Origin: Atrina japonica
Lineage: Eukaryota; Mollusca; Bivalvia; Pterioida; Pinnidae
Reading direction: 5' to 3'
Assembly: GCA_030159075.1 (NCBI GenBank)
Contig: BROG01000109.1
Span: 1,201,001 to 1,265,000, forward strand
Length of the DNA stretch: 64,000 nucleotides
Shown here: positions 12,201 through 24,700 of the stretch, piece after piece
How positions within the stretch are numbered: the stretch's first letter is position 1
Layout of the letters: the number at the start of each line of letters is the position of its first letter
Notes under the pieces: model-generated
Databases searched by the model: none
Seen by the model: the letters and a program-made list of their open reading frames with translations, nothing else
What the model was told of the DNA's origin: nothing
Translations under genes and position numbers: made by a program

Positions 12201-15200
12201 TCTATCACTCATGCGTTGAACTTTTTCACCCTAAGCATGCTAAGTATCTAAATTGTATGTTCATTTCTTTTCTCTCAGACCAGTCTGTAGCATGAAAGGG
12301 TTTAACTTTTAATATTTCTTTACATTTACAGTAAAACCTCATTATACTGCCACCATTTGTTCAGCAGAAATTTGACATTAAAAAAGAGGTTTTTTTGATA
12401 GGTTGAGGGAAACCTTAAATAAAATAAAATGGAAAATTGGAAAAACGGACTTTCAAAAATTGTGGACTAAAGTGAGATGGAAAATGAAAGGGGTGGGTGT
12501 GTGTGTGTGGGGGGGGGGGGGGGGGGAAGGGGGGCATTATAAAGAGGTTTTACTGTACTTGTGCTCACAGTTTTCAATTTAGATCTTTTAGTTTATCAGT
12601 AGCATAATTGACATTGATAAAATTATCAAAGCCATTTGGAAGTTTAATCGTCTGGGAATTAAAGCTCAAAGGACATGAAGAATATTTTATCGTCTGTACC
12701 TCTTTGGCCCACATAGCCAATGATTTAAAAATTATCATTATATTTTTATTGCGGAAATTTTAAGTAGTGGGAGATACCTTTTTGCATCTAAATATGTATG
12801 TCCACACATATATATTTATACGTAGGCAACATATCAATGAGATTATATTTAATTTCCTGTTAATACCTTCAGAATGTATATCGTATATTGCATTCAAATT
12901 TCACTTCAAAGACCGCACAGTGGAGTCCAGTAAAATATGCAGGTCCATTCTGGTATAGCGCATCTAGCGGGATGTTTGGCAAAGGGACCTACTCTTTCTA
13001 ATCTTATACCTGGTTATGTTTTTTCACCTGGTATCATTAAACGGGGGAGTTAAGAAAAAATTCTTTGTACTTAACAGAAAGCTTTGATAGCTATTATGTG
13101 CATCTTAACAAAAAAATTAATAAAATTAACACTGAATTTTCATGTTTGTTGACCTTTAAACCCGTGAACGTCTTGTCTATTTCTAACTCTATTGACTTAT
13201 TCTAGCTTTTGTTTGTAACGCTAATAGCAAGTTTTGCAGTTTCTGAATTTGTAAAAAAAATAAAACAAAACATAAAGAAACAAAAAAAAATACAAATGAT
13301 AATAACAATAATAATGTCTTGTACCTTCTTACGTGAATAGTAGGCCTATACTGTAGAATAAAATTTTTTTGTAGGGTTAAAATTTCATTGTTTTCAAAAT
13401 AAAAGAAATTTGTTGACATTTGGTTTCATTGAAACAAAAACCTGTTTGTAAAAGAACCTATTACTATTAAAGTACTAGTTATAGTTTATGTAAAATTTTG
13501 TCATGGTTAAAATTTTGTTAATAAATCAATTGAAAACAACAAAATAAATTAAAACAACAACAACATTTTCTTATTAGCCCACCATCTGTCGATGGTGGGC
13601 TATTCAAATCGCCCTGCGTCCATCGTCCGCTCTTCGTCCGTCCTTAAACAATTCTTTTTATCACTATTTCTTAGAAAGAACTGAAGAAATCGTAATGAAA
13701 TTTGACATTTGTGTTCTCTCTGAGGTCTAGTTGTGCACATTACATTTTCAGGGGTGTCTGATGACAAAATGGCTGCCAGATGGCCATCTTAAATTTTGAC
13801 ACTTAAAGTTTGTTATCGCTATTTCTCAAAAAGTACTGAAGGGATCTTTATGAAATTTATCATCTAGTTCTAGAGTATTACCTAAAGTTTGTCTTTTTTT
13901 AGTTATAGAAACAGTAAGTTTTACCAAACAATTAAAGGTTACAACTATGATTTATCTCTTAGATATACCCTCTGCAATGCATTTAGGGTATATATTTATA
14001 TATATTTAGGGGTATTGGAAACACGCTCATACTATTTTTGGATATATCCTAAAGTTTTCTTCTGATAAGCAATTAATTATTGATAACTGTCTGCCAGAGA
14101 TATACCAAAAAATTTTGTGTGTTTTTATGTTCAAGTCATAAAAAAAAAAAATATTCAAATGGGTACAAGGATTTCGGGTGTAACATCAAGTTTTTTGTTT
14201 TGTCATTGATTGAGGTGAAGTGGAACATACATCACCAGGCAAGGAACGCAGACGTCGCATAAGAAACATATGCGAACATACACAAATGGATTGAAAATTT
14301 TCCTATACGTTTGACATCCGTTAATGCTGTACGGTGTAGTGTGAAGGGAGGTCATCAAAAAAAAAAAAAAATTAAAAAAGCATAATGGAAAATCACCCCT
14401 CTAATGCCTTCAAATTTATTTTAAGAAATTTTCTACAATATATAAATGAAATAAAAACAGTTCATTGCTCTATCAGAAAAATCCAAATAATTTACGAACA
14501 AAATTTTTTGTGGGATTATATCAATGTACAAGTATTGTAAAATGTCTTGAATCTATCCTAGTGTACATCACACAGGGTCACTATAATTTATTATTTTTTC
14601 AATTTTAAGCTTTCAATAATATCTATATATATATATACAAGTGTCATTTTATCGGACAATGAAGTAAAATTTTTAATTGTTTCAACTATAAATGCTAGAG
14701 AACCAAGGCAAATTTAAAGAGAACTACCAGAAAGAAATCGTAAATGAAACCAGAATCAATGGCAAATTTGACATAAATGTGTGTTTAGGGCAATTCTAAA
14801 TGCTATGAGAACCAAGACATAATTTTGAAATGCTATAAGAACCAAGGCAATTCTAGTTGTGCACATTTCCCAAAACAACATTTTCAGGGTGACATGTTAA
14901 GGAGTACAAATATCAGTTTGCCGTTAATTGTATTCAGATGGCCATCTTAACTGCTATTTTTTGACAATAGTATAAAGTTAACTCTATCGCTATTTCTCAA
15001 AAGTACTGGCGGAATAATTATCTGCCATTACCTCTTTATGAAATTTATCAGATATTAGTTCTCGGTTAAAAATTGTGCTTGGGTGACATTAACAGCGCCC
15101 CGAGAGAAGTTTGTCCATATGTACATCTATTAGTTATAGAAAACAGTAAGTTTTTACCAAACAATTAAAAGATTACAACTATGACCTCAAATCACCTTAG

Positions 15201-18200
15201 ATACTCAATACCCTCTGCAATGCATTTTTAGGCCTGTTTTATATGATTATATATATTTAGGGGTATTGGAAACACATTATTCACATAGTTTTGTTTTTTT
15301 GGATATATCCTAAAAGTTTTCTTCTGATATAAGCAATTAATTATTGATAACTGTCTGCCATAGATATACCAAAAAATTTCCAACCACAGCGTACATTTTG
15401 TGTGTTTTTATGTTCAAGTCATAAAAAAAAAATGAGTGTATTTCCGTGACTTTAACGGGGCAGTTCCTTGGTCATGACGATGGGTACAAGGATTTCGGGT
15501 GTAACATCAAGTTTTTCCGTTTCCAGAGTCATTGGTACAAAGGTGAAGTGGAACATACAGATATCAACCAGGCAAGGAACGCATTGGCATTTCTAACGTT
15601 GCATAAGAAACGGGAAAGAAACATATGCGAACATACACAAATACTTTTGAAAATTTTCCTATACGTTTGACATCCGTTAATGCTGTAAGGTGTAGTGTGA
15701 AGGGAGGTCATCAAAAAAAAAAAAAAAAAAATTAAAAAAGCATAATGAAAAATCACCCCTCTAATGCCTTCAAATTTATTTTAAGAAATTTTCTACAATA
15801 TATAAATGAAATAAAAACAGTTCATTGCTCTATCAGAAAAATCCAAATAATTTACGAACAAAATTTTTTGTGGGATTATATCAGTGTACGTCAAGTATTG
15901 CCAAAATGTCTGTAAGAGTAATTGCTATTGTTCATCACACAGGGTCACTATAATTTATTACTTTTAAAAATTAATGTTACTATATTTTCAATTTTTAAGC
16001 TTTTCTAATTAATATCTGATATATAATATATACAAGTGTGTCATTTCTATTTTTACATGACCGAGAACTTTTGTACACCTGCTTTTTAATGGTTATATCT
16101 GGATTTGGTCGCATACATTCCGACAATAGTGTGTTTGTCTCAGCAGATTTTATGGACAATGAACTAAAATTTTTAATTAGGGCAACTATAAATGCTATGA
16201 GAACCAAGGCAAAAAAATTTAAATTATGTCAACTCTCAAAAATGCTACTAAAATGAGATGGGAAAATGAAAATAATGGGGCAACTCTAAATGGTTTTAAG
16301 AACTTGTGGCAATTTTGAGTTAGATCTTTAATTTCTAAATGCTATTAGATATACCAAGGCAATGTTATTGATCTCTAATTTGCATATTTTATTGATTCCC
16401 AAAGTAACAAAATCAGATCATGTTTATGACATGTTAAGGAGTACAAATATCAGTTTGCCGTTAATTGTATTCAGATGTAGTCAAAATTGTTTTTCTGAAT
16501 GTTATTTCTGTCGTTCTGCTATTTCTGTTTCAAAAATAGTATAAAAGTGATAATTAACTCTCCTGATGCCATTAGCAACGGCTGTTGCTATGCAGATTGG
16601 GCAAATCTGATTGGCGAAATAATTATCTGCCATTACCTCATACAAATTCCAAATGTTATGTACATTGAACAGTAGCTCGGTTTCAGATATTGAAATAAGA
16701 ATTCGGTTAAAAATTGTGCTTGGGTGACATGAAACAGCGCCCTTGGCTATCCCGAGAAAATGGATAAAATTACTTTTATTCCATATGTACATCTATACTT
16801 TTATATGTAAATCATTTGAGCTTAGAAAGCCAAACAGTGTAACTGTAAGGCAGTTCACAAGCAGTGATTAGGGCTCAAAGTCACCAAAGTTTACTCAATA
16901 ATACTCAAGCTCAACTTTAATTTCGTTAGGCCTGTTTTGACTATATGATCGTTTGTAAAACCTTTAGGTTTGAATGATTAGGAAACATATCATTATTCAC
17001 ATAAAAAGTTTTGTTACTCATAGATCTAGATCTAATTTTCCCATAAAAATGAATAAATGATCAAATATAGGCCTTCGTTGAGTATGGTACTAAAAATTTC
17101 AGTAGCCTATACATACTCAAACAATTTTTAAATATTTCTTTAAATGAGCAATAACTCTGATCATCATTTTCAATTGTATCCCGTCAATATACAAACATGT
17201 CCAGTTTATACAGAATAAATTTAGCGCATTTTTACCTTAAAATCATGAAAAATTAGTTGAGCTTCAGTAGGCTTACCGAGTAAATTTGGTGACTTCAGGT
17301 CCGTTTCCAGAGAACTGTGAGGTACAAACTACTATATAAGTGAACATTTCCCACCAGATATCAACAATGACAAAGATGGCAATGCATTGGCATTTCTAAC
17401 AGGGATGTCAGTAGAAGGCGGTAACAGGAAAATTTAAACCCCTACTCTCAATAAATAGCCACCTACTTTTGACAAAATTACATAGACTTCTATACAAAAA
17501 GACATAAATTCTCTTGCTACTTTGACAGTATCATCTGTTACTAAAAAAGGTAATAACATTCTTGTCTCTAAGGGCCAAACAGATCTCAAAAATACTTTGA
17601 AAATTCCTGGATCCACCCCTTTAATTCTCTATAAAGTAAATCAATATGTTTCATAACTAAAATTTTGATGTTTAATATCAATAAATCATTTGGAATTGGG
17701 TTAAGCCAGCTCATCTACGTGTACGGTCACCATAGATGTTTACAGTGTTGACGGAGGTTGAAGTACGTCAGAGCCATTGCCATGAGTGGGAGGGGCGTGT
17801 AAGAGTGAATTGCTATTGTTCCTAACTAATTTCAACTACCATTTATCACCTGTATAAAATTAGGCATATATATTTGCAATTTATTGGCTTTTCTAATTTT
17901 GATTTTGATTATAATGTTATTAGTGTGTAGTATTGTTTTTTACATGATGAGAAGTGTTCTACACCTGCTTATGCTGGTGGCATCCTCTGGTATCAGTTGG
18001 TCGAAATACAACCTCCTAGTGTGTTTGTCTTATATCTTCCAGACCATTTGTTCAGCAGAAATTTGACATTAAAAAGATTTGGTTTGGTGATTGGTTGAGG
18101 GAAACCTTAAATAAAATAAAATGGAAAATTGGAAAAACAGACTTTCAAAAATTGTGGACTAAAGTGAGATGGAAAATGAAAGGGGTTGGGGGCATTATAA

Positions 18201-21200
18201 AGAGGTTTTACTGTACTTGTGCTCACAGTTTTCAATTTAGATCTTTAGTTTGTCAGTAGCATAATTGACATTGATAAAATTATCAAAGCCATTTGGAAAA
18301 TTAATCGTCTGGAAATTAAAGCTCAAAGGACATGAAGAATATTTTATCGTCTGCACCTCTTTGGCCCACATAACCAATGATTTAAAAATTATCATAATAT
18401 TTTTTTTGCGGAAATTTTAAGTAGTGGGTGATACCTTTTTGCATCTAAATATGTATGTCCACACAAATATTTATACATAGGCAACATATCAATGAGATTA
18501 TATTTTATTTCCTGTTAATACCTTCAGAATGTATATCGTATATTGCATTCAAAGTTCACTTCAAAGACAACACAGTGGAGTCCAGTAAAATATGCAGGTC
18601 CATTCTGGTATAGCGCATCTAGCGGGATGTTTGGCAAAGGGACCTACTTTTTCTAACCTTATACCTGGTTACGTTTTTTCACCTGGTATCATTAAACTGC
18701 TACCAGAATCATGGCAAATTTGAATTACGGCAATTCTAAATGGTATGGATAAAATAACTTTTAATCCATATGTACATCTATACTTTTACATGTAAATCAT
18801 TTGAGCTTAGAAAGCCAAACAGTGTAACTGTAAGGCAGTTCACAAGCAGTGATTAGGGCTCAAAGTCACCAAAGTTTACTCAATAATACTCAAGCTCAAC
18901 TTTAATTTCGTTAGGCCTGTTTTGACTATATGATCGTTTGTAAAACCTTTAGGTTTGAATGATTAGGAAACATATCATTATTCACATTAAAAGTTTTGTT
19001 ACTCATAGATCTAGATCTAATTTTCCCATAAAAATGAATAAATGATAAAATATAGGCCCACGTTGAGAATGGTACTAAAAATTTCAGTAGCCTTTACATA
19101 CTCAAACAATTTTTAAATATTTCTTATTTCAAAGGAGCAATAACTCTGATCATTATTGTCAGTTGTATCCCGTCAATATACAAACATGTCTAGTTTATAC
19201 TAAATCAATTTAGTGCATTTTTACCTTAAAATCATGAAAAATTAGTTGAGCTTCACTAGGCTTACCAAGTAAATTTGGTGACTTCGGGTCCATTTCCATT
19301 AAGAGTGAATTGCTAATGTTCCTAACTAATTTCAACTACCATTTATCACCTGTATAAAATTAGGCATATATATTTGCAATTTATTGGCTTTTCTAATTTT
19401 GATTTTTATTATAATGGGATTAGTGTGTAGTATTGTTTTTCACACCTGCACCTACTTATGCTGGTGGCATCCTTTGGTACCAGTTGGTCGAAATACAACC
19501 TCCTAGTGTGTTTGTCTTATATCTTCCAGACAGAATTAAAAGTGATAAAAAATGGATATAACTCTATTGATTAATTTGTATGCATATATATATATATATA
19601 TGTACACGCACACACAGACACATACAGTGGAACCTCGCCTTAAGACCACCTCGTTTAAGAGACCACCTCATTTAAGAGACCACCTCATTTAGTCGTTAAG
19701 GACCACACACAGTGGACCACCTTGTTTAAGAGACAACCTCATTAAGGAGATCACCTCATTTAGGAGACCACCTCGTTAAGGAGACCACCTGGCATTTTAG
19801 TCTCTTGGTGAATATTTTGAACCCTTGGACTGCTATGCACAACTATTGTTGTACCACCATTAATAGGCACTCGGTGCTATGCCGAACTATTGATAAGCAC
19901 TCGGTGCTACACACAACTATTGATACACACAGTTGTGTCACCATTAATAGGCACTCGGTGCTACACACAACTATTGTTGTACCACCATTAATAGGCCCTC
20001 GGTGCTACGCACAACTATTGTTGTGCCACCATTAATAGGCACTCAGTGCTACGCACAACTATTGTTGTGCCACCATTAATAGGCACTCAGTGCTACGCAC
20101 AACTATTGTTGTGCCACCATAAATAGGCACTCAGTGCTATGAACAACTATTGTTGTACCACCATTAATAGGCACTCGGTGCTACGCACAACTATTGTTGT
20201 ACCACCATTAATAGGCACTCGGTGCTACACACAACTATTGTTGTACCACCATTAATAGGCCCTCGGTGCTATGCACAACTATTGTTGTGCCACCATTAAT
20301 AGTCACTCAGTTCTACGCACAACTATTGTTGTGCCACCATTAATAGGCACTCGGTGCTATGAACAACTATTGTTGTGCCACCATTAATAGTCACTCAGTT
20401 CTACGCACAACTATTGTTGTGCCACCATTAATAGGCCCTCGGTGCTACGCACAACTATTGTTGTACCACCATTAATAGGCACTCGGTGCTACACACAACT
20501 ATTGTTGTACCACCATTAATAGGCACTCGGTGCTACACACAACTATTGTTGTGCCACCATTAATAGGCCCTCGGTGCTACGCACAACTATTGTTGTGCCA
20601 CCATTAATAGTCACTCAGTTCTACGCACAACTATTGTTGTGCCACCATTGATAGGCACTCGGTGCTATGAACAACTATTGTTGTGCCACCATTAATAGTC
20701 ACTCAGTTCTATGCACAACTATTGTTGTGCCACCATTAATAGGCACTCGGTGCTATGAACAACTATTGTTGTGCCACCATTAATAGGCACTCGGTGCTAC
20801 ACACAACTATTGTTGTACCACCATTAATAGGCCCTCGGTGCTACGCACAACTATTGTTGTGCCACCATTAATAGTCACTCAGTTCTACGCACAACTATTG
20901 TTGTGCCACCATTAATAGGCACTCGGTGCTATGAACAACTATTGTTGTGCCACCATTAATAGTCACTCAGTTCTACGCACAACTATTGTTGTGCCACCAT
21001 TAATAGGCACTCGGTGCTATGAACAACTATTGTTGTGCCACCATTAATAGGCACTCGGTGCTATGCACAACTATTGTTGTGCCACCATTAATAGGCACTC
21101 GGTGCTATGAACAACTATTGTTGTGCCACCATTAATAGGCACTCGGTGCTATGAACAACTATTGTTGTGCCACCATTAATAGGCACTCGCTATTATGAAC

Positions 21201-21679
21201 AACTATTGTTGTGCCACCATTAATAGGCACTCGGTGCTATGAACAACTATTGTTGTGCCACCATTAATAGGCACTCAGTGCTACACACAACTATTGTTGT
21301 GCCACCATTAATAGGCACTCGGTGCTATGTTACTCGGACCCATCATTGTAGATGTTGTCATACAGGGTTTTCACCTGTACAGGTGACAATGACACATGAC
21401 TCATGATATGACATTATCTTTATAAAGTATAAACACTGACAAACATTTTGATCTAGGTTTTATCTCTGTATCTTGTACACTTTCTGAATTATCTGAAATT
21501 AAAAAGTGTACCTTAATTTCTTTTAATTATGAATAATTAATACAGCAGTGAGGGCCTGTATAGACTCTAGTAATGTAGCAGTCAAAGGGTTAACATAAAA
21601 ACAGAACCTCACTTTAGAGACCACCTCACAAATCCGACCACTTTGAGTCAGTGAAGGGGTTTTAATAGTAAGGTTCCAT

Positions 21680-21747
<68 letters not shown>

Positions 21748-24700
21748 GATTCCACTTATTTGCATATTCCTGTTAATTGCATAAGAATTCAAAACACAAA
21801 ACCATTTCCTATTTCTTACATGTTAATAATTCCTTTTAATTGTATAGGTTAAACCAAGAATTCAAGTTAATTGCATAAAATATTCTCCAAAATGGGGGGA
21901 AATGTACTGATTACGGTAAAAAGTTATGTGTGGACATACTATTTTAATGAAAATGAGAACATACCAAACTTAGTGTTATGACAATTTTGCTTTTATGATG
22001 TTATTTTACCCTTATGGTTAATGAGATTCCATTACTAGTGTACCTAGGATGTTTATAATAATATTATACACACAACTGAAAGGATTAATTGAACATTAAT
22101 CATAATTGTTCACTAAAATACTCTATACTGTATATAATTATGTTATTTACTATATATACACACACACCAGACATGTTAACTTCACTGATATTGGTTATAG
22201 TTGACCACTCTTTAGACCAATCTTCCGTCTACCACCTTGCTGTCCAATACGCCGTGAGATTGGTCTCTGAATTACACACAACGAGAGATGTGATGTTGTT
22301 ACGTAGTACATAATCACATGTTAATTTAACGTTGCCTGAAGTCGGTACATTAGATATAATTCAATCTAAAGAGATTTGTCAAACGGAATCGTAAAAATGT
22401 GTTTTATTTTTCTCTACAGAGTTACATGAAAGCAGAGGGCACTACTTCTCTTAACTCCGAGACCAGAGCTCTGGCCATGAATGCGTGTACGACATTGGTG
22501 TATCCTTTTATGTAGAAATTAACGCAGGGTTGTTTAAATTTTTTTTTTTTATTTGATGAAGCTTGTATATTTACATAATCACTTTAGTTGCCATGATAAC
22601 AGGACAGAAATCGAGGTTGCTTGATGGTGATGTTCTGAGTGGAAACTATCTAAAATTGCATTAAGAGATATATATCAACCTGAATATGTGATATATTCGC
22701 CACTTATTTTTAAAATGAAAAGTATTGAAACAGAAGTTTTTTAATAACAATAGTGAATGGAAAATTGAACATGGCAGAGAAACTCTTGGGACTGTTAACA
22801 ACCACATTTAAATAGACTGATCTTTGTTTATATTTATTACCGGTAAACTAATCCAAAATTAAACATTTAAAATAAGGCCATCTATTGTGTCTAAATGAAA
22901 TATGATTGAGCCAATTGGCTGAGAAAAGGCACATTACAACACATCCAATGAAATGCAAGAAATAAAGGAATTCCATCCAATGTCATGTTTCTAATTTTGT
23001 AGATTTTTCACATTGGAGTTGTGCTCACCTGCGCGCATTCTCATTTCATATTTTTTAAATCAACCTTGGTTCAAGTTTCTGAACACAAAAATCACAATTT
23101 TCCCTCGAATTGTTCTGAGGACCTTTTTCTCAGTCCCTAGCTGTAGCTGTATTTGCTACCAAGCTTCAGTTCTTTCTGTTTCCTTGACGTAACCAAGGAA
23201 ACTAAATCCCAGGTTGACAGATGCAGAAGAATTTGATTTAATCAAGACAGCGACAGACTGTGTTTATCCCTTACCAAAAGAGGGCGCTGTTGTGAAGAAG
23301 GGAAAAGAGGATACGGACCAACAGTTAGAGACCGAGGTTTTACTACAGGCCACTGTAGACTCCCTCCATGATCTGCTCAAAGAAATTTTGTCGAAAGATC
23401 TATCACCAAAGGGCCTAGAATCAATATTTAAGGTAGAATCAGTTTCATTTGTGCAAAAAATAAAAACAATATTATGATTTAATTTCTGTCATCATTCATG
23501 TGACTTTCAAAAGATTAATTGAGAAATATCTATTTCATATCTGAAAGATATCTCTGGAGAGCCTTTCCAAAATGATGTTTAGGCAAAATGATGAATTATA
23601 ATAATAATATAAATAATATATATATATATATTTATATATATTCAGTGGAATCTCGTGTCAAAAACAGATTAGTCAAAATTTGGTTATATCAAAGTGCAAC
23701 TGCTGGTCCTAATGGATAGAAAAATATGGTAATTGAAATTTCAGTTATCTCAAATTCTGGATATCTCTAGGTAATTGTCCCATGAATTTTGATATAGCAA
23801 GATTCCGCTGTGTATATATAGATATATACAGCATATACAGAGAGAGGGGGAGAGACAGACACACAGACAGACAGATAGATAGACAGTGACTGAGAGAGTG
23901 ACAGAGTGACTGAGAGAGAGTGAGAAAAGGAGAGAGTGATACAGAGATAGAAACTGAGAGAGAGAGAGTGAGAGAGTAAGTGAGTTAGTTTGTCCAAAGA
24001 TATATTTCACAGATCATTGAAAAAAAGTTATAAAAAATTTATGAAGAATGAAACTTTATTTGTGAAGACAAATAATTTAAAAAAAAAAGATTAATAAGAA
24101 ACTGAAATAATGAAACTGTAAAAAAAACTGTCATATTAGAGTTAATGGTCAATGATGAAAAAAAAACAAGACTTGAATACACGTACATGATCTATTCTTT
24201 GTCAGTCTCATGTGACTTGCAATAATTATTATTCTAAAATTTATTTTACATGTTTTTGTTTTCACAGCATGAAGTTGATTGGATGTTATCAGTCCAGGAA
24301 CACGAGAGGGAGCGTTCCTTAAAGACATTGTTAGTCGTGGAGGAATATCTGCTGGAAAATATAGACCCAGAGACAAACGTAAATACATCATGATTATATT
24401 GCTTGCAAATTTAAAACCCATTTATTTCTAAAGTGCAACTTTGGTGAGTCAAACTTCAGTGAGCTTTTAACAAAGTCCAGAATTATTTGGATATTTAAAC
24501 AGGATCCTGATAGTCCAGTGGTCCAATAATCTGACGGGCCGATAGTCCAATGGTCCAATAGCCCAACTGTTCGACACTGCTGAAAGTTGTTATTTTGTTG
24601 GGGTTTTTTTTTCACAGATTTTCTCAAAGTTAGATAAGAGTGCATGTGGGTATGGGTAATTTTTTGTTTCAAAAACAGTTTTTATTGCTCTGTAATATAT

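Larger units (their letters stand above)
11219..22419 (+). other. giant MROH1 intron (about 11.2 kb)
   Basis: No coding exon of MROH1 is missing here, because w9 and w10 join in phase and the family sequence is continuous. The intron holds mollusc-type repeats, a TA-flanked MITE, the 12.3-19.5 kb duplicated and mosaic block and the 44-bp array. The remainder (for example 11280-11860 and 21790-22410) shows nothing I recognise apart from TA-rich stretches. Confidence 0.85.

Noticed and set aside
15446..15670. 74-residue frame in block A copy 2
   Set aside because: Not preserved in the first copy at 14080-14262, and it lies in the mosaic sequence.
19829..21329. CRISPR-like array
   Set aside because: Units abut head to tail with no unique spacers, and the DNA is eukaryotic intron sequence.
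23750..24010. Serine/leucine-rich - strand peptides
   Set aside because: Generated by the (GA)n microsatellite.
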